Shown one piece after another: positions 7,171 through 16,341 of a stretch of DNA of 31,143 nt. The notes beneath the pieces are model-generated. The model did not search any database and was not told where the DNA came from. It saw only the letters and a program-made list of their open reading frames with translations. The DNA is from a candidate division WOR-3 bacterium (lineage in GTDB: Bacteria > Hydrothermota > UBA3072), in assembly GCA_039804165.1 (NCBI GenBank), contig JBDRZZ010000018.1, forward strand, positions 1 through 31,143. The letters run 5' to 3'. Position 1 is the stretch's first letter. The number at the start of each line of letters is the position of its first letter. A program made the translations under genes and the position numbers.

Positions 7171-8186
7171 GAATTACTTCCCCTTCTTTAGATCCTCTTG
7201 ATGCACAATACGAAAAAAGTCTTCGCCCAAGATGGTTTTCTGAGTTTATAAATCAAGATAGGGTAAAAGAAAATCTTGAAGTTTTTACAAAAGCAGCAAA
7301 AAAAAGGAATGAGCCTCTTGATCACATTCTTCTTTTTGGCCCACCAGGGCTTGGGAAAACGACCCTTGCCTACATTATAGCGAATGAGTTAGGAGTTAAT
7401 ATAACAACTGTGGCAGGACCGGTTTTACAAAAACCAAGAGATCTTGCAGGCATTCTTACAAAACTTCATCGTTTTGATGTGCTTTTTATTGATGAAATTC
7501 ATCGTCTTAATAAGAATGTGGAGGAATACTTATATAAAGCGATGGAAGATTTTTCTATTGATATAACAATAGATTCTGGGCCAAATGCAAGGTCAATAGA
7601 AATAAATCTCCAACCCTTTACCTTAGTTGGGGCAACAACAAGGACAGGACTCCTTTCAGGGGCTCTCCGATCAAGGTTTGGTTATAGCCCTCGTCTCAGT
7701 CATTATCATTGGGAAGACTTAACTTTGATTCTTGAGCGTTCTGCAAAAATCCTTGACATAAAAATAACTGAGGAAGCTTTGGAAGAGATAGCAAAAAGAT
7801 CAAGGGGAACGCCAAGAATAGCAAACAGATTGTTGCGAAGGGTCAGAGATTTTGCAGAGGTTAAAGGTAAGAAAAAAATTGACTTAGAAATAACAAAATA
7901 CGCCTTAGAACAACTTGAGGTTGATTCCTGCGGCCTTGACATTATGGATAAAGCAATTTTAAAAACAATAATAGAAAAATTTGGAGGAGGTCCTGTTGGA
8001 TTAAAAACTCTTGCCACTTCTCTTGGGGAAAGTGCAGAAACAATTGAAGAAGTTTTTGAGCCATTTTTAATAATAAGTGGATTTTTGAAAAGAACTCCTC
8101 AAGGCAGAGAAGCAACACCTCTTGCTTATGAACATCTAAATCTTTCTCCTCCTCATAATAAAGGGAGAGCTAAAACTCTATTTTAA
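7167..8186 (+). CDS. ruvB: Holliday junction branch migration ATPase RuvB
   Basis: AAA+ motor of the RuvAB complex, 339 aa. Walker A is GPPGLGKTT (58-66), Walker B is FIDEIHRL (about 107-114), and the GALRSRFG segment carries the arginine-finger region. The C-terminal winged-helix domain ends with the family-typical RTPQGREATPLAYEHL. Normal length. Coupled to ruvA by ATGA and to the following hydrolase gene by TAATG. Confidence 0.96.
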   Translation: MRITSPSLDPLDAQYEKSLRPRWFSEFINQDRVKENLEVFTKAAKKRNEPLDHILLFGPPGLGKTTLAYIIANELGVNITTVAGPVLQKPRDLAGILTKLHRFDVLFIDEIHRLNKNVEEYLYKAMEDFSIDITIDSGPNARSIEINLQPFTLVGATTRTGLLSGALRSRFGYSPRLSHYHWEDLTLILERSAKILDIKITEEALEEIAKRSRGTPRIANRLLRRVRDFAEVKGKKKIDLEITKYALEQLEVDSCGLDIMDKAILKTIIEKFGGGPVGLKTLATSLGESAETIEEVFEPFLIISGFLKRTPQGREATPLAYEHLNLSPPHNKGRAKTLF

Positions 8187-9274
8187 TGAAACTAAATAAA
8201 TTAAGAATACTTTTTGTTGTTTTACTTCTCTTTTTTTTCTGTAAAAAGATAGATTTTGCAAAAGATGAATTTTTAGAAGGAGAAGCCCTTATTGTTATAG
8301 GAAAGAAACTCATTTTGGATTTGCTTAAAAGACCAAATCTAATGATTTACGAGGCAGAGTTCTGGAGAGGAATTCATTATGCAGAAGCTTGTGCAGGGTT
8401 TGGTGCGGCAAGACTCGCGGGTCTTTTTAGGGATAAAGAAATAATTGAGAAAATTACTATTCGTTACAGAAGAGTAGTAGAAGATGGCTTAATTAGGAAT
8501 CCAAACCATGTGGATGCGAATGTGTATGGGATCTTACCCCTTGAGTTGTATATCCAAACTAAGGATGAGAGTTTTCTTAAAGAGGGTCTTGAGCTTGCGA
8601 ATAAACAGTGGGAGGATACTCTCCCTGGCGGAATAACTAAACAGATTAGATATTGGATTGATGATGTTTGGATGATTGGCGCTCTTCAGATCCAAGCGTA
8701 TAGGGCAACTAGGAAAGAGATTTATCTTGAAAGGGCTGCCAAGGTAATTAGTTTATACCTTAAGAGGCTGCAAAAAGAGAATGGTTTATTTTATCATGGA
8801 GAAGAAGCTCCAATTTTCTGGGGTAGGGGAAATGGTTGGGTAGCTGTAGGGTTGGCAGAGTTGTTGACAGAACTTCCTTCAACTAATCCTTATTATCCTT
8901 CAATTTTAGAAGGATATAGGAAAATGATGAATGCATTAATAAAATATCAAACTAAAAGTGGTATGTGGAGGCAGATTTTAGATAAAGAGAAATCTTGGGA
9001 AGAGAGTTCCTGCACAGCAATGTTTGGTTATGCAATAACAGTGGGTGTAAAAAAAGGTCTTTTACCAAGAGAGAAATTTACGCCTGCTTATAAGAAAGCT
9101 TGGAAAGCTCTTGTTAAATATATAGACGAAGAAGGAAAGTTGACAAATGTGTGTGGTGGGACAGGAAAAAGTAAAGAGATAAGTTACTATCTCAACCGTC
9201 CAAAACTAAAAGGAGATCTTCATGGGCAAGCTGCTTGCCTCTGGTTTGTTTATAGCCTTTTATTTGAATATTAA
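8186..9274 (+). CDS. Secreted GH105/GH88-like unsaturated glycuronyl hydrolase
   Basis: A 362-aa protein with a signal-like N-terminus: MKLNK, then a hydrophobic run to about residue 19. A cysteine follows the run, but without a standard lipobox. The rest is alpha-helical and shows motifs of the GH105/GH88 (alpha/alpha)6-barrel hydrolases: WIDDVWMIG (about 153-161), WGRGNGWVAVG (about 209-219) and a C-terminal HGQAACLWF. These enzymes remove unsaturated uronic acids from oligosaccharides made by polysaccharide lyases. No lyase or sugar-transport gene lies nearby. It is the last gene of the long operon and overlaps the ruvB stop by one base. The substrate is unknown. Confidence 0.72.
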   Translation: MKLNKLRILFVVLLLFFFCKKIDFAKDEFLEGEALIVIGKKLILDLLKRPNLMIYEAEFWRGIHYAEACAGFGAARLAGLFRDKEIIEKITIRYRRVVEDGLIRNPNHVDANVYGILPLELYIQTKDESFLKEGLELANKQWEDTLPGGITKQIRYWIDDVWMIGALQIQAYRATRKEIYLERAAKVISLYLKRLQKENGLFYHGEEAPIFWGRGNGWVAVGLAELLTELPSTNPYYPSILEGYRKMMNALIKYQTKSGMWRQILDKEKSWEESSCTAMFGYAITVGVKKGLLPREKFTPAYKKAWKALVKYIDEEGKLTNVCGGTGKSKEISYYLNRPKLKGDLHGQAACLWFVYSLLFEY

Positions 9275-9280
9275 TTCCTC

Positions 9281-9308
9281 TTGCAAGAAAATCTTTTTGC
9301 TATAAAAT
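9281..9308 (+). promoter_or_regulatory. Promoter of the M20 amidohydrolase gene
   Basis: TTGCAA (9281-9286), 16-nt spacer, TAAAAT (9303-9308). The ATG at 9316 lies 7 nt after the -10, so the predicted transcript starts at or next to the A of ATG: a leaderless mRNA with no room for a Shine-Dalgarno site. Confidence 0.6.
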
Positions 9309-9315
9309 AAAATTA

Positions 9316-10455
9316 ATGAAAGGTGTTCTTAAAAAAGTAGAATTAATAAAAGATTACATAGTAAAAGTAAGGAGAGAATTACATCAGCATCCAGAGCCTG
9401 CTTTCGAAGAGACTTGGACCCATAATTTTATTGAAAGGGAGCTTAAAGCTATAGGGCTTAAACCGAAGACTTTAAATAAAACAGGTCTTATAGCGGATTT
9501 GGGGAAAGGAAAAAAAAGAGTAGCTTTGAGAGCAGATATGGATGCCTTACCCATTAAAGAAGAAACTTCTTTACCATACAAGTCAAAAAATGAAGGTTAT
9601 ATGCATGCCTGTGGCCATGATGCTCATATGGCTATGCTTCTTGGAGTTGCAAAGCTTCTTTCTGGTGAAAAGGACCCCCCTCCAGTAAGATTCATATTTC
9701 AACCTTCTGAGGAAAAAATCCCAGGAGGAGCGAAGGGAATGATAGAAGAAGGAGCTTTAAAAGGGGTGTCAGAGATTTATGCAATTCACATTAAACCAGA
9801 TGAGGAGCTCGGAAAATTAATATTAAAAAAGGGGGTTATGCTTGCAGCTGCTGACGAGATGGAAATAAAGATAAAAGGGAAAGGTTCACACGCTGCAGAA
9901 CCACATAAAGGGGTAGATCCTATTTATGTTTCTGCTTTGTTTATAAATCAAATCCAAGGGCTTGTTTCAAGAAGGAGTAATCCTCAGACTCCATTTGTTA
10001 TTTCTATCTGTGCAATTCATGGAGGCACAGCATTTAATATAATTCCAGATGAGGTTGAAATGAAGGGAACTGTTAGGACGGTTGAGAAAGAATTGTGGCA
10101 GAATGCCCCTCAATGGATTGGAGATGTTCTTGAAGCTCTTAAGATATCCTTAGGAGCAGACTATGAACTTTTGTATCGGAGAGGTTATCCCATATTAAAG
10201 AATGATCCGCAAAAGACAGAGGAATTAGCGAACTTGGCAAAAGAGTTATTCAAAATTGAGTTTATGGAAGCTCCAATTATGGGCGGAGAGGATTTCGCTT
10301 ATTATCTTGAGAAAGTTCCAGGAGCTTTTGTCTTTATGGGGGGTGGTAATTCAAAGAAGGGAATTCATTCTAAACTTCACTCTTCTACCTTTAATATTGA
10401 TGAAGATTCTCTTGTTTTTGGGGTAGCCCTACTTTATCTTCTTGTTAAAAGATAA
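9316..10455 (+). CDS. M20D family metallopeptidase / amidohydrolase
   Basis: A 379-aa di-metal amidohydrolase of the M20D group (aminoacylase, hippurate hydrolase, N-acetyl-diaminopimelate deacetylase). Motifs: RRELHQHPEPAFEE near the N-terminus; ALRADMDALPI (about 70-80); MHACGHDAHM with C99 and H101; FQPSEEKIPGGA with the catalytic Glu pair near 132-133; and GGEDFAYYLEKVPG near the C-terminus. The substrate cannot be told from the sequence; N-acyl amino acids are the usual choice. It is a single-gene unit with its own promoter and apparently a leaderless mRNA. Confidence 0.88.
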   Translation: MKGVLKKVELIKDYIVKVRRELHQHPEPAFEETWTHNFIERELKAIGLKPKTLNKTGLIADLGKGKKRVALRADMDALPIKEETSLPYKSKNEGYMHACGHDAHMAMLLGVAKLLSGEKDPPPVRFIFQPSEEKIPGGAKGMIEEGALKGVSEIYAIHIKPDEELGKLILKKGVMLAAADEMEIKIKGKGSHAAEPHKGVDPIYVSALFINQIQGLVSRRSNPQTPFVISICAIHGGTAFNIIPDEVEMKGTVRTVEKELWQNAPQWIGDVLEALKISLGADYELLYRRGYPILKNDPQKTEELANLAKELFKIEFMEAPIMGGEDFAYYLEKVPGAFVFMGGGNSKKGIHSKLHSSTFNIDEDSLVFGVALLYLLVKR

Positions 10456-10505
10456 ACTGTTAAATTGATAACAAGTCTTCAATATAATAAACCCCCTATA
10501 AACGC

Positions 10506-10533
10506 TTGACAAGGTAAAAACTTTCTTTATATT
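10506..10533 (+). promoter_or_regulatory. Promoter of the hom-symporter operon
   Basis: A perfect TTGACA (10506-10511) and TATATT (10528-10533) are separated by 16 nt. ATG 10555 is 21 nt past the -10, giving a 5' leader of about 15 nt without a clear Shine-Dalgarno sequence. This is the best consensus match among the promoters here. Confidence 0.7.
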
Positions 10534-10554
10534 TTTTTTATTTTTGTAAGAAAA

Positions 10555-11583
10555 ATGAAAATAGCATTAATAGGTTTAGGAACTGTAAATAGAGGTTTTT
10601 TAGAATTGCTTCTTGAAAAGAAGGAGGAACTTTCGGAAAAATATAATTTTTCTCCTTTAGTTGTAGCTATTTCCGATCCTTTAGTAGGCTCTGTTTTCTC
10701 TGAAGAAGGAATTGTGATTGAGGAGGTAATATCCTTATTAGAGAAAGAAAATAGTATAAAGAATTATTCTTCTGGGGAAAAGGGGTGGGATTCCGAGAAG
10801 ACCATATTAGAATCAGGAGCAGATACAATTGTGGAGGCAACACCAACAGATTTAAAAACAGGTGATCCTGGTTTGTCTCTTCTTCGACTTGCTCTAACTA
10901 ATAAAAAGGATGTTGTTACAACTAATAAGGGCCCCATTGCTCTTGCTTATAAAGAATTAAAAAAGCTTGCTCAACAAAATGGGGTTTTTTTAAGATTTGA
11001 AGGAACTGTTCTTTCAGGGACACCTGTAATAAATTTTGTTCAGGCTAACTTAAAGGGAATAGAGATAAAAGAAGTGAGAGGGATAATGAATGGAACCGCT
11101 AATTATATCCTTACTAAAATGGAGCTTGGATTTTCTTATGAAGAGGCACTAAGTAGAGCAAAAAAGAAGGGGATTGCAGAAGAGCAACCCGAAGCTGATA
11201 TAAAAGGTTGGGATTCGGCTGCAAAGATAGTAATAATTGCAAATGTTCTTATGGGAGGAAATTTAAAGGTTAGTGAGGTGAGTGTTAAGGGTATTGATAC
11301 TGTTACCGAGAAGGATATAATCAAAGCTCTAAATGAAGGTAAGCACTGGAAACTAATAGCTACAGCAAGAAAAGAGGGGGATAAGATAATTGCTTCTGTT
11401 ACACCAGAAATTTTAAGTGATAAAGATCCTCTTTCTAAAATAACAGGAACAATAAATGCAATAAATTTTGCAACGGATGTTCTTGGGAATGTAATGATCT
11501 CAGGCCCTGGAGCAGGAAAAAGGGAGACTGGTTATGCTATTCTTTCTGATCTAATTTATATAAATGAAAAAAGGAGGGTATAA
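10555..11583 (+). CDS. hom: Homoserine dehydrogenase (ACT-less form)
   Basis: A 342-aa NAD(P)-dependent dehydrogenase that reduces aspartate semialdehyde to homoserine on the path to threonine and methionine. The nucleotide-binding motif is IGLGTVNRG (6-14). TTNKGPIAL, the RGIMNGTANYIL catalytic-domain segment (about 178-189) and EADIKGWDSAAKI (with the family Asp/Lys residues) follow. There is no C-terminal ACT domain, so feedback control by that domain is absent. No other amino-acid pathway gene is nearby. It is followed directly by an SNF-type symporter gene. Confidence 0.85.
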   Translation: MKIALIGLGTVNRGFLELLLEKKEELSEKYNFSPLVVAISDPLVGSVFSEEGIVIEEVISLLEKENSIKNYSSGEKGWDSEKTILESGADTIVEATPTDLKTGDPGLSLLRLALTNKKDVVTTNKGPIALAYKELKKLAQQNGVFLRFEGTVLSGTPVINFVQANLKGIEIKEVRGIMNGTANYILTKMELGFSYEEALSRAKKKGIAEEQPEADIKGWDSAAKIVIIANVLMGGNLKVSEVSVKGIDTVTEKDIIKALNEGKHWKLIATARKEGDKIIASVTPEILSDKDPLSKITGTINAINFATDVLGNVMISGPGAGKRETGYAILSDLIYINEKRRV

Positions 11584-13077
11584 GTGGAGAAAAAAAGAGA
11601 AAGATGGGGTTCAAGGGCTTCTTTTCTTTTTGCAGTTATTGGCTCTACAGTAGGACTTGGTAATGTTTGGAGATTTCCTTATATCACATATGAAAATGGG
11701 GGAGGAGCCTTTTTGATCCCTTATTTAGTTGCCTTAATTACAGCAGGAATACCCTTAATGATATTGGAATATTATGTTGGACATTTTACTCAGAGCTCTC
11801 CTCCACTTGCTTTTAAAAAAGTCTGGCATAGGTCAGAATGGATTGGTTGGTTTGCCATATTAATCATATTCTTTTTATCCACCTATTACTGCACTATTAT
11901 GGGTTGGTGTTTTAATTATCTGTATCACTCTTTTACATTGAGATGGGGGAATACAGCTCAATCAGTGAGTTCTTTCTTTAACAATAGCGTTCTTCAACTT
12001 TCAAAATCTCCGTCTATTTTGGGTGGGATTAGATGGCCAATAGTTTTTGGTTTGGCTGCTGTTTGGATATGGATTTATTTAAGTTTATTTAAAGGAATTG
12101 AAACTCTTGGTAAAATTGTTTATTTTACGGTTATAATTCCATGGGTGATAATTGTGGTTATGGTTGTAAGAGGACTGACCCTTCCTGGGGCTTTGGAGGG
12201 AATCAAGTTTTATCTTACCCCAAAATTTCCGGCTCTCCTTAATCCTAAAGTTTGGCTTGCTGCTTATGGCCAGGTGTTCTTTACATTATCTCTTGCTATG
12301 GGAACTTTAATTGTTTATGCAAGTTATTTACATGAGGAAGCAGATATTACCGCAAATGCTTACATAACAAGTGTGGCTGATACTTTAACCGCTTTTGTTG
12401 CAGGATTTGCTGTGTTTTCTACTCTTGGGTATCTTGCTCAAGCTACAGGTGTGACTATTAAAGATGTTGTGACTTCTGGAATTGGGCTTGCTTTTGTCAC
12501 TTATCCTACAGCTATAAGTTTACTTCCAGTTGGCGCTCAGTTCTTTGGAGCTCTTTTCTTTCTCTTACTCTTAACCCTTGGAATAGACTCGGCTTTTTCA
12601 ATGGTTGAACCTGTAGTTGAAAGTATCGTAGATAAATGGGGGAAAAAGAAAAAATATGTTCTTCCAATTATTTGTTTTTTGGGTTTTCTTTTTGGTTTTC
12701 CTTTTGCAACGAAAGCTGGGCTTTACTGGATTGATATAGTAGACCATTTTATAACAAACTATGGGATAACATTGGTTGGTTTGTGTGAATGTATACTCAT
12801 AGGTTATGTGCTTGGTGCTAAGAAGGCAAGAGAATATATAAATAGGGTTTCAGAAAAGAAAATAGGTAAATGGTGGGATATATTTATAATGATTATTACT
12901 CCTACTTTTCTTGGAATTTCTTTTGTTATGCAGTTATTCAAGCTTCTCTTCGGGATTATTGTGAAGAAAGAAGGATATGGAGGTTATGAACCATGGACAA
13001 CTTATTTGGCTATAGGTTTTATTCTCATTTTGATAATTAGCTCTATATTTCTTGCTAAAAGAAAAGGAGCAGTATAG
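11584..13077 (+). CDS. Neurotransmitter:sodium symporter (SNF) family transporter
   Basis: A 497-aa inner-membrane protein with about 11-12 hydrophobic segments. The first is the strongly conserved FLFAVIGSTVGLGNVWRFPY region that forms the sodium and substrate site in LeuT/MhsT-type transporters. It is predicted to take up amino acids with Na+. The start is GTG, directly after the hom stop, with AGGAGG at 11572-11577. Co-transcription with hom suggests an amino-acid uptake role (inference). The substrate is not predictable. Confidence 0.88.
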   Translation: MEKKRERWGSRASFLFAVIGSTVGLGNVWRFPYITYENGGGAFLIPYLVALITAGIPLMILEYYVGHFTQSSPPLAFKKVWHRSEWIGWFAILIIFFLSTYYCTIMGWCFNYLYHSFTLRWGNTAQSVSSFFNNSVLQLSKSPSILGGIRWPIVFGLAAVWIWIYLSLFKGIETLGKIVYFTVIIPWVIIVVMVVRGLTLPGALEGIKFYLTPKFPALLNPKVWLAAYGQVFFTLSLAMGTLIVYASYLHEEADITANAYITSVADTLTAFVAGFAVFSTLGYLAQATGVTIKDVVTSGIGLAFVTYPTAISLLPVGAQFFGALFFLLLLTLGIDSAFSMVEPVVESIVDKWGKKKKYVLPIICFLGFLFGFPFATKAGLYWIDIVDHFITNYGITLVGLCECILIGYVLGAKKAREYINRVSEKKIGKWWDIFIMIITPTFLGISFVMQLFKLLFGIIVKKEGYGGYEPWTTYLAIGFILILIISSIFLAKRKGAV

Positions 13078-13109
13078 AGAACTCTAAAAGTATGGATGGT
13101 TCTTAAGGC

Positions 13110-13137
13110 TTGCGTCTACTAAGTGATTTTATATATT
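13110..13137 (+). promoter_or_regulatory. Promoter of the envelope operon
   Basis: TTGCGT (13110-13115), 16-nt spacer, TATATT (13132-13137). ATG 13147 is 9 nt downstream of the -10, again leaving essentially no 5' leader. Confidence 0.5.
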
Positions 13138-13146
13138 AAGTTCAAA

Positions 13147-14283
13147 ATGGATTTTGATTTTATTGTGATAGGGGCAGGCCCTATAGGTTCATATATAGGA
13201 AAGTTACTTGCGGAAGAGGGTTTTTCTGTTGGTATTTTTGAAAAGAAGAAAGAGATTGGAGAGGAAATTGTTTGTAGCGGAATTGTTGGGGAAGAAGCTT
13301 TCAAAAGATTTGACCTTCCAAAGGAAGCAATTTTAAGAAGTATTCCTTCTCTTAAGATTTTTTCCCCTTCTCTTATACCTATAGAATACTCAAGGAAAGA
13401 ACCTTTTGCTTTTATTGTTGACAGGAAAGTTTTTGATACCATTTTGTTTAAAAGTGCAATAGAAAAAGGTGTAAAAGGCTTCTTGGAGAGTAAAGTAATT
13501 AATATTGTTAAGGAGAAAAATGGAGTTTCGGTAAAATGCCTGAAAAGAGGCAAAGAGTTTCAAAAAACTGGAAGATGTATTATTTTGGCTTCAGGAACAG
13601 ATTTTTCTCTCCACTATAAAGCTGGTCTTTCATTGCCAGAGAGATTGCTTTGGGGTAGTGAAGTAGAGGTAAAAGGAGGATCTTCTAAAGCCCCTATTGA
13701 AGTTTATGTTCTAAACAAGCCTAATTTGGGTTCTTTTGGGTGGGTTATTCCTTTAAAAGGATATACGAAAATAGGGACACTTTCGGAATCTCCTAAAAGG
13801 GAGTCTATAAATACTATGAGAGTTAAATGTGATGGGAGATTCTCCTTTGATTTTAAAAGGGTAAAAACCTCTCCGGTTGTCTGTGGTTTTGTGAAGAAAG
13901 TTGTGGCAGATAGGGTAATTGCAGTAGGAGAAGCTGCAGGACAAGTAAAAACAACGACAGGAGGAGGAATATATTATGGTCTTATTGGAGCTTCACTAGC
14001 AAAGGAAGTTCTTTTAAAAGCGGCAAAAATGGATAATTTTTCTATTAAAATATTAAAAGATTACCAAAAGAGCTTGAAGAGAGAATTTGGAGAGGAAATA
14101 AAAAGTGGGATTATGGTTAGGAAGCTTACATCAAAGATGACCTCCCAAATAATTGATAAGTTTTTTTATTTTCTAAAAGAAAACCCATCTATAAAAGAGG
14201 AATTAGAAAACGCTTTTCGTTTTGATTATCATAAAGATATAATAACTTCTGGAATTAAGCTTTTTATTAAAGAGATATTATGA
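13147..14283 (+). CDS. Geranylgeranyl reductase family flavoprotein
   Basis: A 378-aa FAD-dependent oxidoreductase. An N-terminal Rossmann motif IVIGAGPIGSYIGKLL is followed by EIVCSGIVG, typical of geranylgeranyl reductase-like enzymes. The second FAD motif is AVGEAAGQVKTTTGGGIYYGL (about 258-278). The family saturates double bonds of isoprenoid chains, for example in quinones, chlorophyll or lipids. ATG 13147 is preferred over an upstream GTG at 13123 because the Rossmann strand begins directly after it and the promoter -10 ends at 13137. It overlaps the next gene by ATGA. The placement with lipid A genes hints at an envelope lipid or quinone substrate (inference). Confidence 0.78.
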   Translation: MDFDFIVIGAGPIGSYIGKLLAEEGFSVGIFEKKKEIGEEIVCSGIVGEEAFKRFDLPKEAILRSIPSLKIFSPSLIPIEYSRKEPFAFIVDRKVFDTILFKSAIEKGVKGFLESKVINIVKEKNGVSVKCLKRGKEFQKTGRCIILASGTDFSLHYKAGLSLPERLLWGSEVEVKGGSSKAPIEVYVLNKPNLGSFGWVIPLKGYTKIGTLSESPKRESINTMRVKCDGRFSFDFKRVKTSPVVCGFVKKVVADRVIAVGEAAGQVKTTTGGGIYYGLIGASLAKEVLLKAAKMDNFSIKILKDYQKSLKREFGEEIKSGIMVRKLTSKMTSQIIDKFFYFLKENPSIKEELENAFRFDYHKDIITSGIKLFIKEIL

Positions 14284-15230
14284 TAAAATGCGGAGTGATT
14301 GGTTTAGGTTATATGGGAGAACATCACACTCGCATTCTTTCAAAATTGCCAAATGTGAGCCTTACCGGAGTTTCTGATATTAATGAAAAAAGAGGAAAAG
14401 AGATTGCTAAAAAATATAAATGCAAATTTTTTTTGGATTATCGTGAACTTATAAGGGAGACAGATTGTTTGATAATTGCCACTCCAACTCTTACTCATAA
14501 GGAATTGGCTACTATGGCCCTCAAAGAAGGAAAGCACGTCTTTTTAGAAAAACCTATTTCTTTTAGCTTAAAAGAGGCTGAAGAGATAATTAAGGTGGCA
14601 AAAAGGTTAAATTTGATTCTTCAGGTAGGACATATTGAACGATTTAATCCTGCTTTAATTGCAGGAGAGGAGTTTATTAAGGAGCCTCTTTTTGTTGAAG
14701 CTTATCGTCTTTCTCCTTTTCCCGGTAGAGGGATTGATGTTAGTGTGGTTCTTGATCTTATGATTCATGATATTGATATATTAATTAAAAAGGTGAAATC
14801 TCCTATAAGAAAAATTTCTGCGATTGGGATTCCTGTTCTTACAAATGAGATAGATTTTGCTAATGCAAGAATTGAGTTTAAAAACGGAGTGATAGCCAAT
14901 CTCACGGCTTCTCGGGTTTCATCTTCAAAAGTTCGCAAAATTCTTTTTTGGCAAAAGGATTCTTATGTTTCCATTGATACACTAAATAAAAAGGCGGAGA
15001 TATTTTATAAGAGAAAAAAAGAAGGAAAAGTAGAGTTAGAAAAGAAAGAATTAAAAGTTCAAGAAGAAGATCCTTTATTTCTTCAAATGAAAGCTTTTAT
15101 AGAAGCCTGTAGAGGAGAAAGACCTCTTTCAATTTTACCGGAGGAAGCAGAGGAAGCTCTAATTATTGCTCATAAAATCTCAGAGAAAATCCAAGAGAGT
15201 TTAAGAAAAATAAAAATTTATCAAAATTAG
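14280..15230 (+). CDS. Gfo/Idh/MocA oxidoreductase, GnnA-like (UDP-GlcNAc 3-dehydrogenase candidate)
   Basis: A 316-aa NAD(P)-dependent sugar oxidoreductase. The nucleotide motif is GVIGLGYMGEHH (5-16), the catalytic motif is EKPIS (90-94), and the conserved DLMIHDIDIL helix lies near 155-164. A Gfo/Idh gene immediately before lpxB is a recurrent arrangement in diderm bacteria. The characterised example is GnnA, which oxidises UDP-GlcNAc at C3 for diamino-sugar lipid A. The expected GnnB aminotransferase and lpxA are not in the window, so the specific role is inferred from position only. It is coupled to the preceding gene by ATGA, with a 7-nt gap before lpxB. Confidence 0.8.
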   Translation: MIKCGVIGLGYMGEHHTRILSKLPNVSLTGVSDINEKRGKEIAKKYKCKFFLDYRELIRETDCLIIATPTLTHKELATMALKEGKHVFLEKPISFSLKEAEEIIKVAKRLNLILQVGHIERFNPALIAGEEFIKEPLFVEAYRLSPFPGRGIDVSVVLDLMIHDIDILIKKVKSPIRKISAIGIPVLTNEIDFANARIEFKNGVIANLTASRVSSSKVRKILFWQKDSYVSIDTLNKKAEIFYKRKKEGKVELEKKELKVQEEDPLFLQMKAFIEACRGERPLSILPEEAEEALIIAHKISEKIQESLRKIKIYQN

Positions 15231-15237
15231 AAAAGAA

Positions 15238-16341
15238 ATGAAAGTTTTGTTAATAGCAGGAGAGGTCTCAGGAGATTTACACGCTTCAAATTTAATCACC
15301 TCTTTAAGGAAGATCAATCCTAAGATAGAGTTTTATGGGGTTGGGGGAGAAAGGATGGAAAAAACTGGAGCCAAAATAATTTATCCCTCTTCAAAGATAA
15401 GTATTGTTGGATTTACAGAAGTTTTTTCAAAGATTTTAAATTTAAGAGAAGCAAGAAGGGCGATTTATCTTTTTTTGAAGAGAAACAAAATAGATTTTGC
15501 AATTACGGTGGATTTTCCTGGGTTTAATATTCAAATAGCAAGATATCTTAAAAGTAAGAAGATTCCTGTTTTCTATTTTATTCCTCCTCAAGTCTGGGCT
15601 TGGGGAAGGTGGAGAGTTAAAAGTCTGTCAAAATATTTTAAACATTTATTTGTTCTCTATCCTTTCGAGAAAGAATTCTTTGAAAAAGAAGGTTTAAAAT
15701 CTTCTTTTTTAGGTAATCCTCTAATGGATATTGTTAAAATAGATAAATCTTCAAAAAGAGAAAAAGAATATCATTCTGAAATTTTGATTGCTATTCTTCC
15801 AGGTTCTCGAGAAACGGAAATTAAAAGGCTACTAATTCCAATGTTAAGGGCTTTTAGAATTTTTAGAAAGAAATACCCCCAAAGCAAAGGAATTGTTTCT
15901 CTTTATACAAAAGAGCATCTTCCTTTAGTTTTGGAACTCACGAGAGGAACTTTGGAGGATGTGGAAGTCCTTTATGGAAAGACGTATGAGATCTTTAAGG
16001 ATGTTGATCTTGCTCTTATTGCCTCTGGAACAGCAGCGGTAGAGGCTGCTCTTTTTCAAATTCCAATGGTTGTAATGTATAGACTTTCTTATCTCTCTTG
16101 GATTATTTCAAAGTTTTTAGTTAAGGTAAAAAATTTTAGTCTTGTTAATATTCTTTTATCTCGAAAGGTCGTTCCAGAGTTGATACAAAAAGAAGTAAAT
16201 CCTTTAAGAATTTCTAAGGAAATGGAAATTGTTTACGAAAATAAGGAGAAGATTAAAGAGGAATTAAAAAAAATTCCCAAAATGTTAGGAAATAGAGGTG
16301 TTTATGATAGGATCGCTTCTAAGATCATTTCTATGGTTTAG
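15238..16341 (+). CDS. lpxB: Lipid-A-disaccharide synthase
   Basis: A 367-aa GT19 glycosyltransferase that joins UDP-2,3-diacylglucosamine and lipid X to make the lipid A disaccharide at the inner membrane. Recognised by GEVSGDLHASN (7-17), VGGERM, VDFPGFN, PPQVWAWG (about 120-127), LPGSRETEIKRLL and SGTAAVEAALFQIPMVV near the C-terminal domain. Full length. The 3' end overlaps the acyltransferase gene by nearly 40 nt. It provides strong evidence for an outer membrane with lipid A. Confidence 0.95.
   Translation: MKVLLIAGEVSGDLHASNLITSLRKINPKIEFYGVGGERMEKTGAKIIYPSSKISIVGFTEVFSKILNLREARRAIYLFLKRNKIDFAITVDFPGFNIQIARYLKSKKIPVFYFIPPQVWAWGRWRVKSLSKYFKHLFVLYPFEKEFFEKEGLKSSFLGNPLMDIVKIDKSSKREKEYHSEILIAILPGSRETEIKRLLIPMLRAFRIFRKKYPQSKGIVSLYTKEHLPLVLELTRGTLEDVEVLYGKTYEIFKDVDLALIASGTAAVEAALFQIPMVVMYRLSYLSWIISKFLVKVKNFSLVNILLSRKVVPELIQKEVNPLRISKEMEIVYENKEKIKEELKKIPKMLGNRGVYDRIASKIISMV

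Noticed and set aside
13119-13553. Long minus-strand frame antisense to the flavoprotein gene
   Set aside because: The plus strand has clear FAD motifs; the antisense product has no family features and is a compositional shadow.
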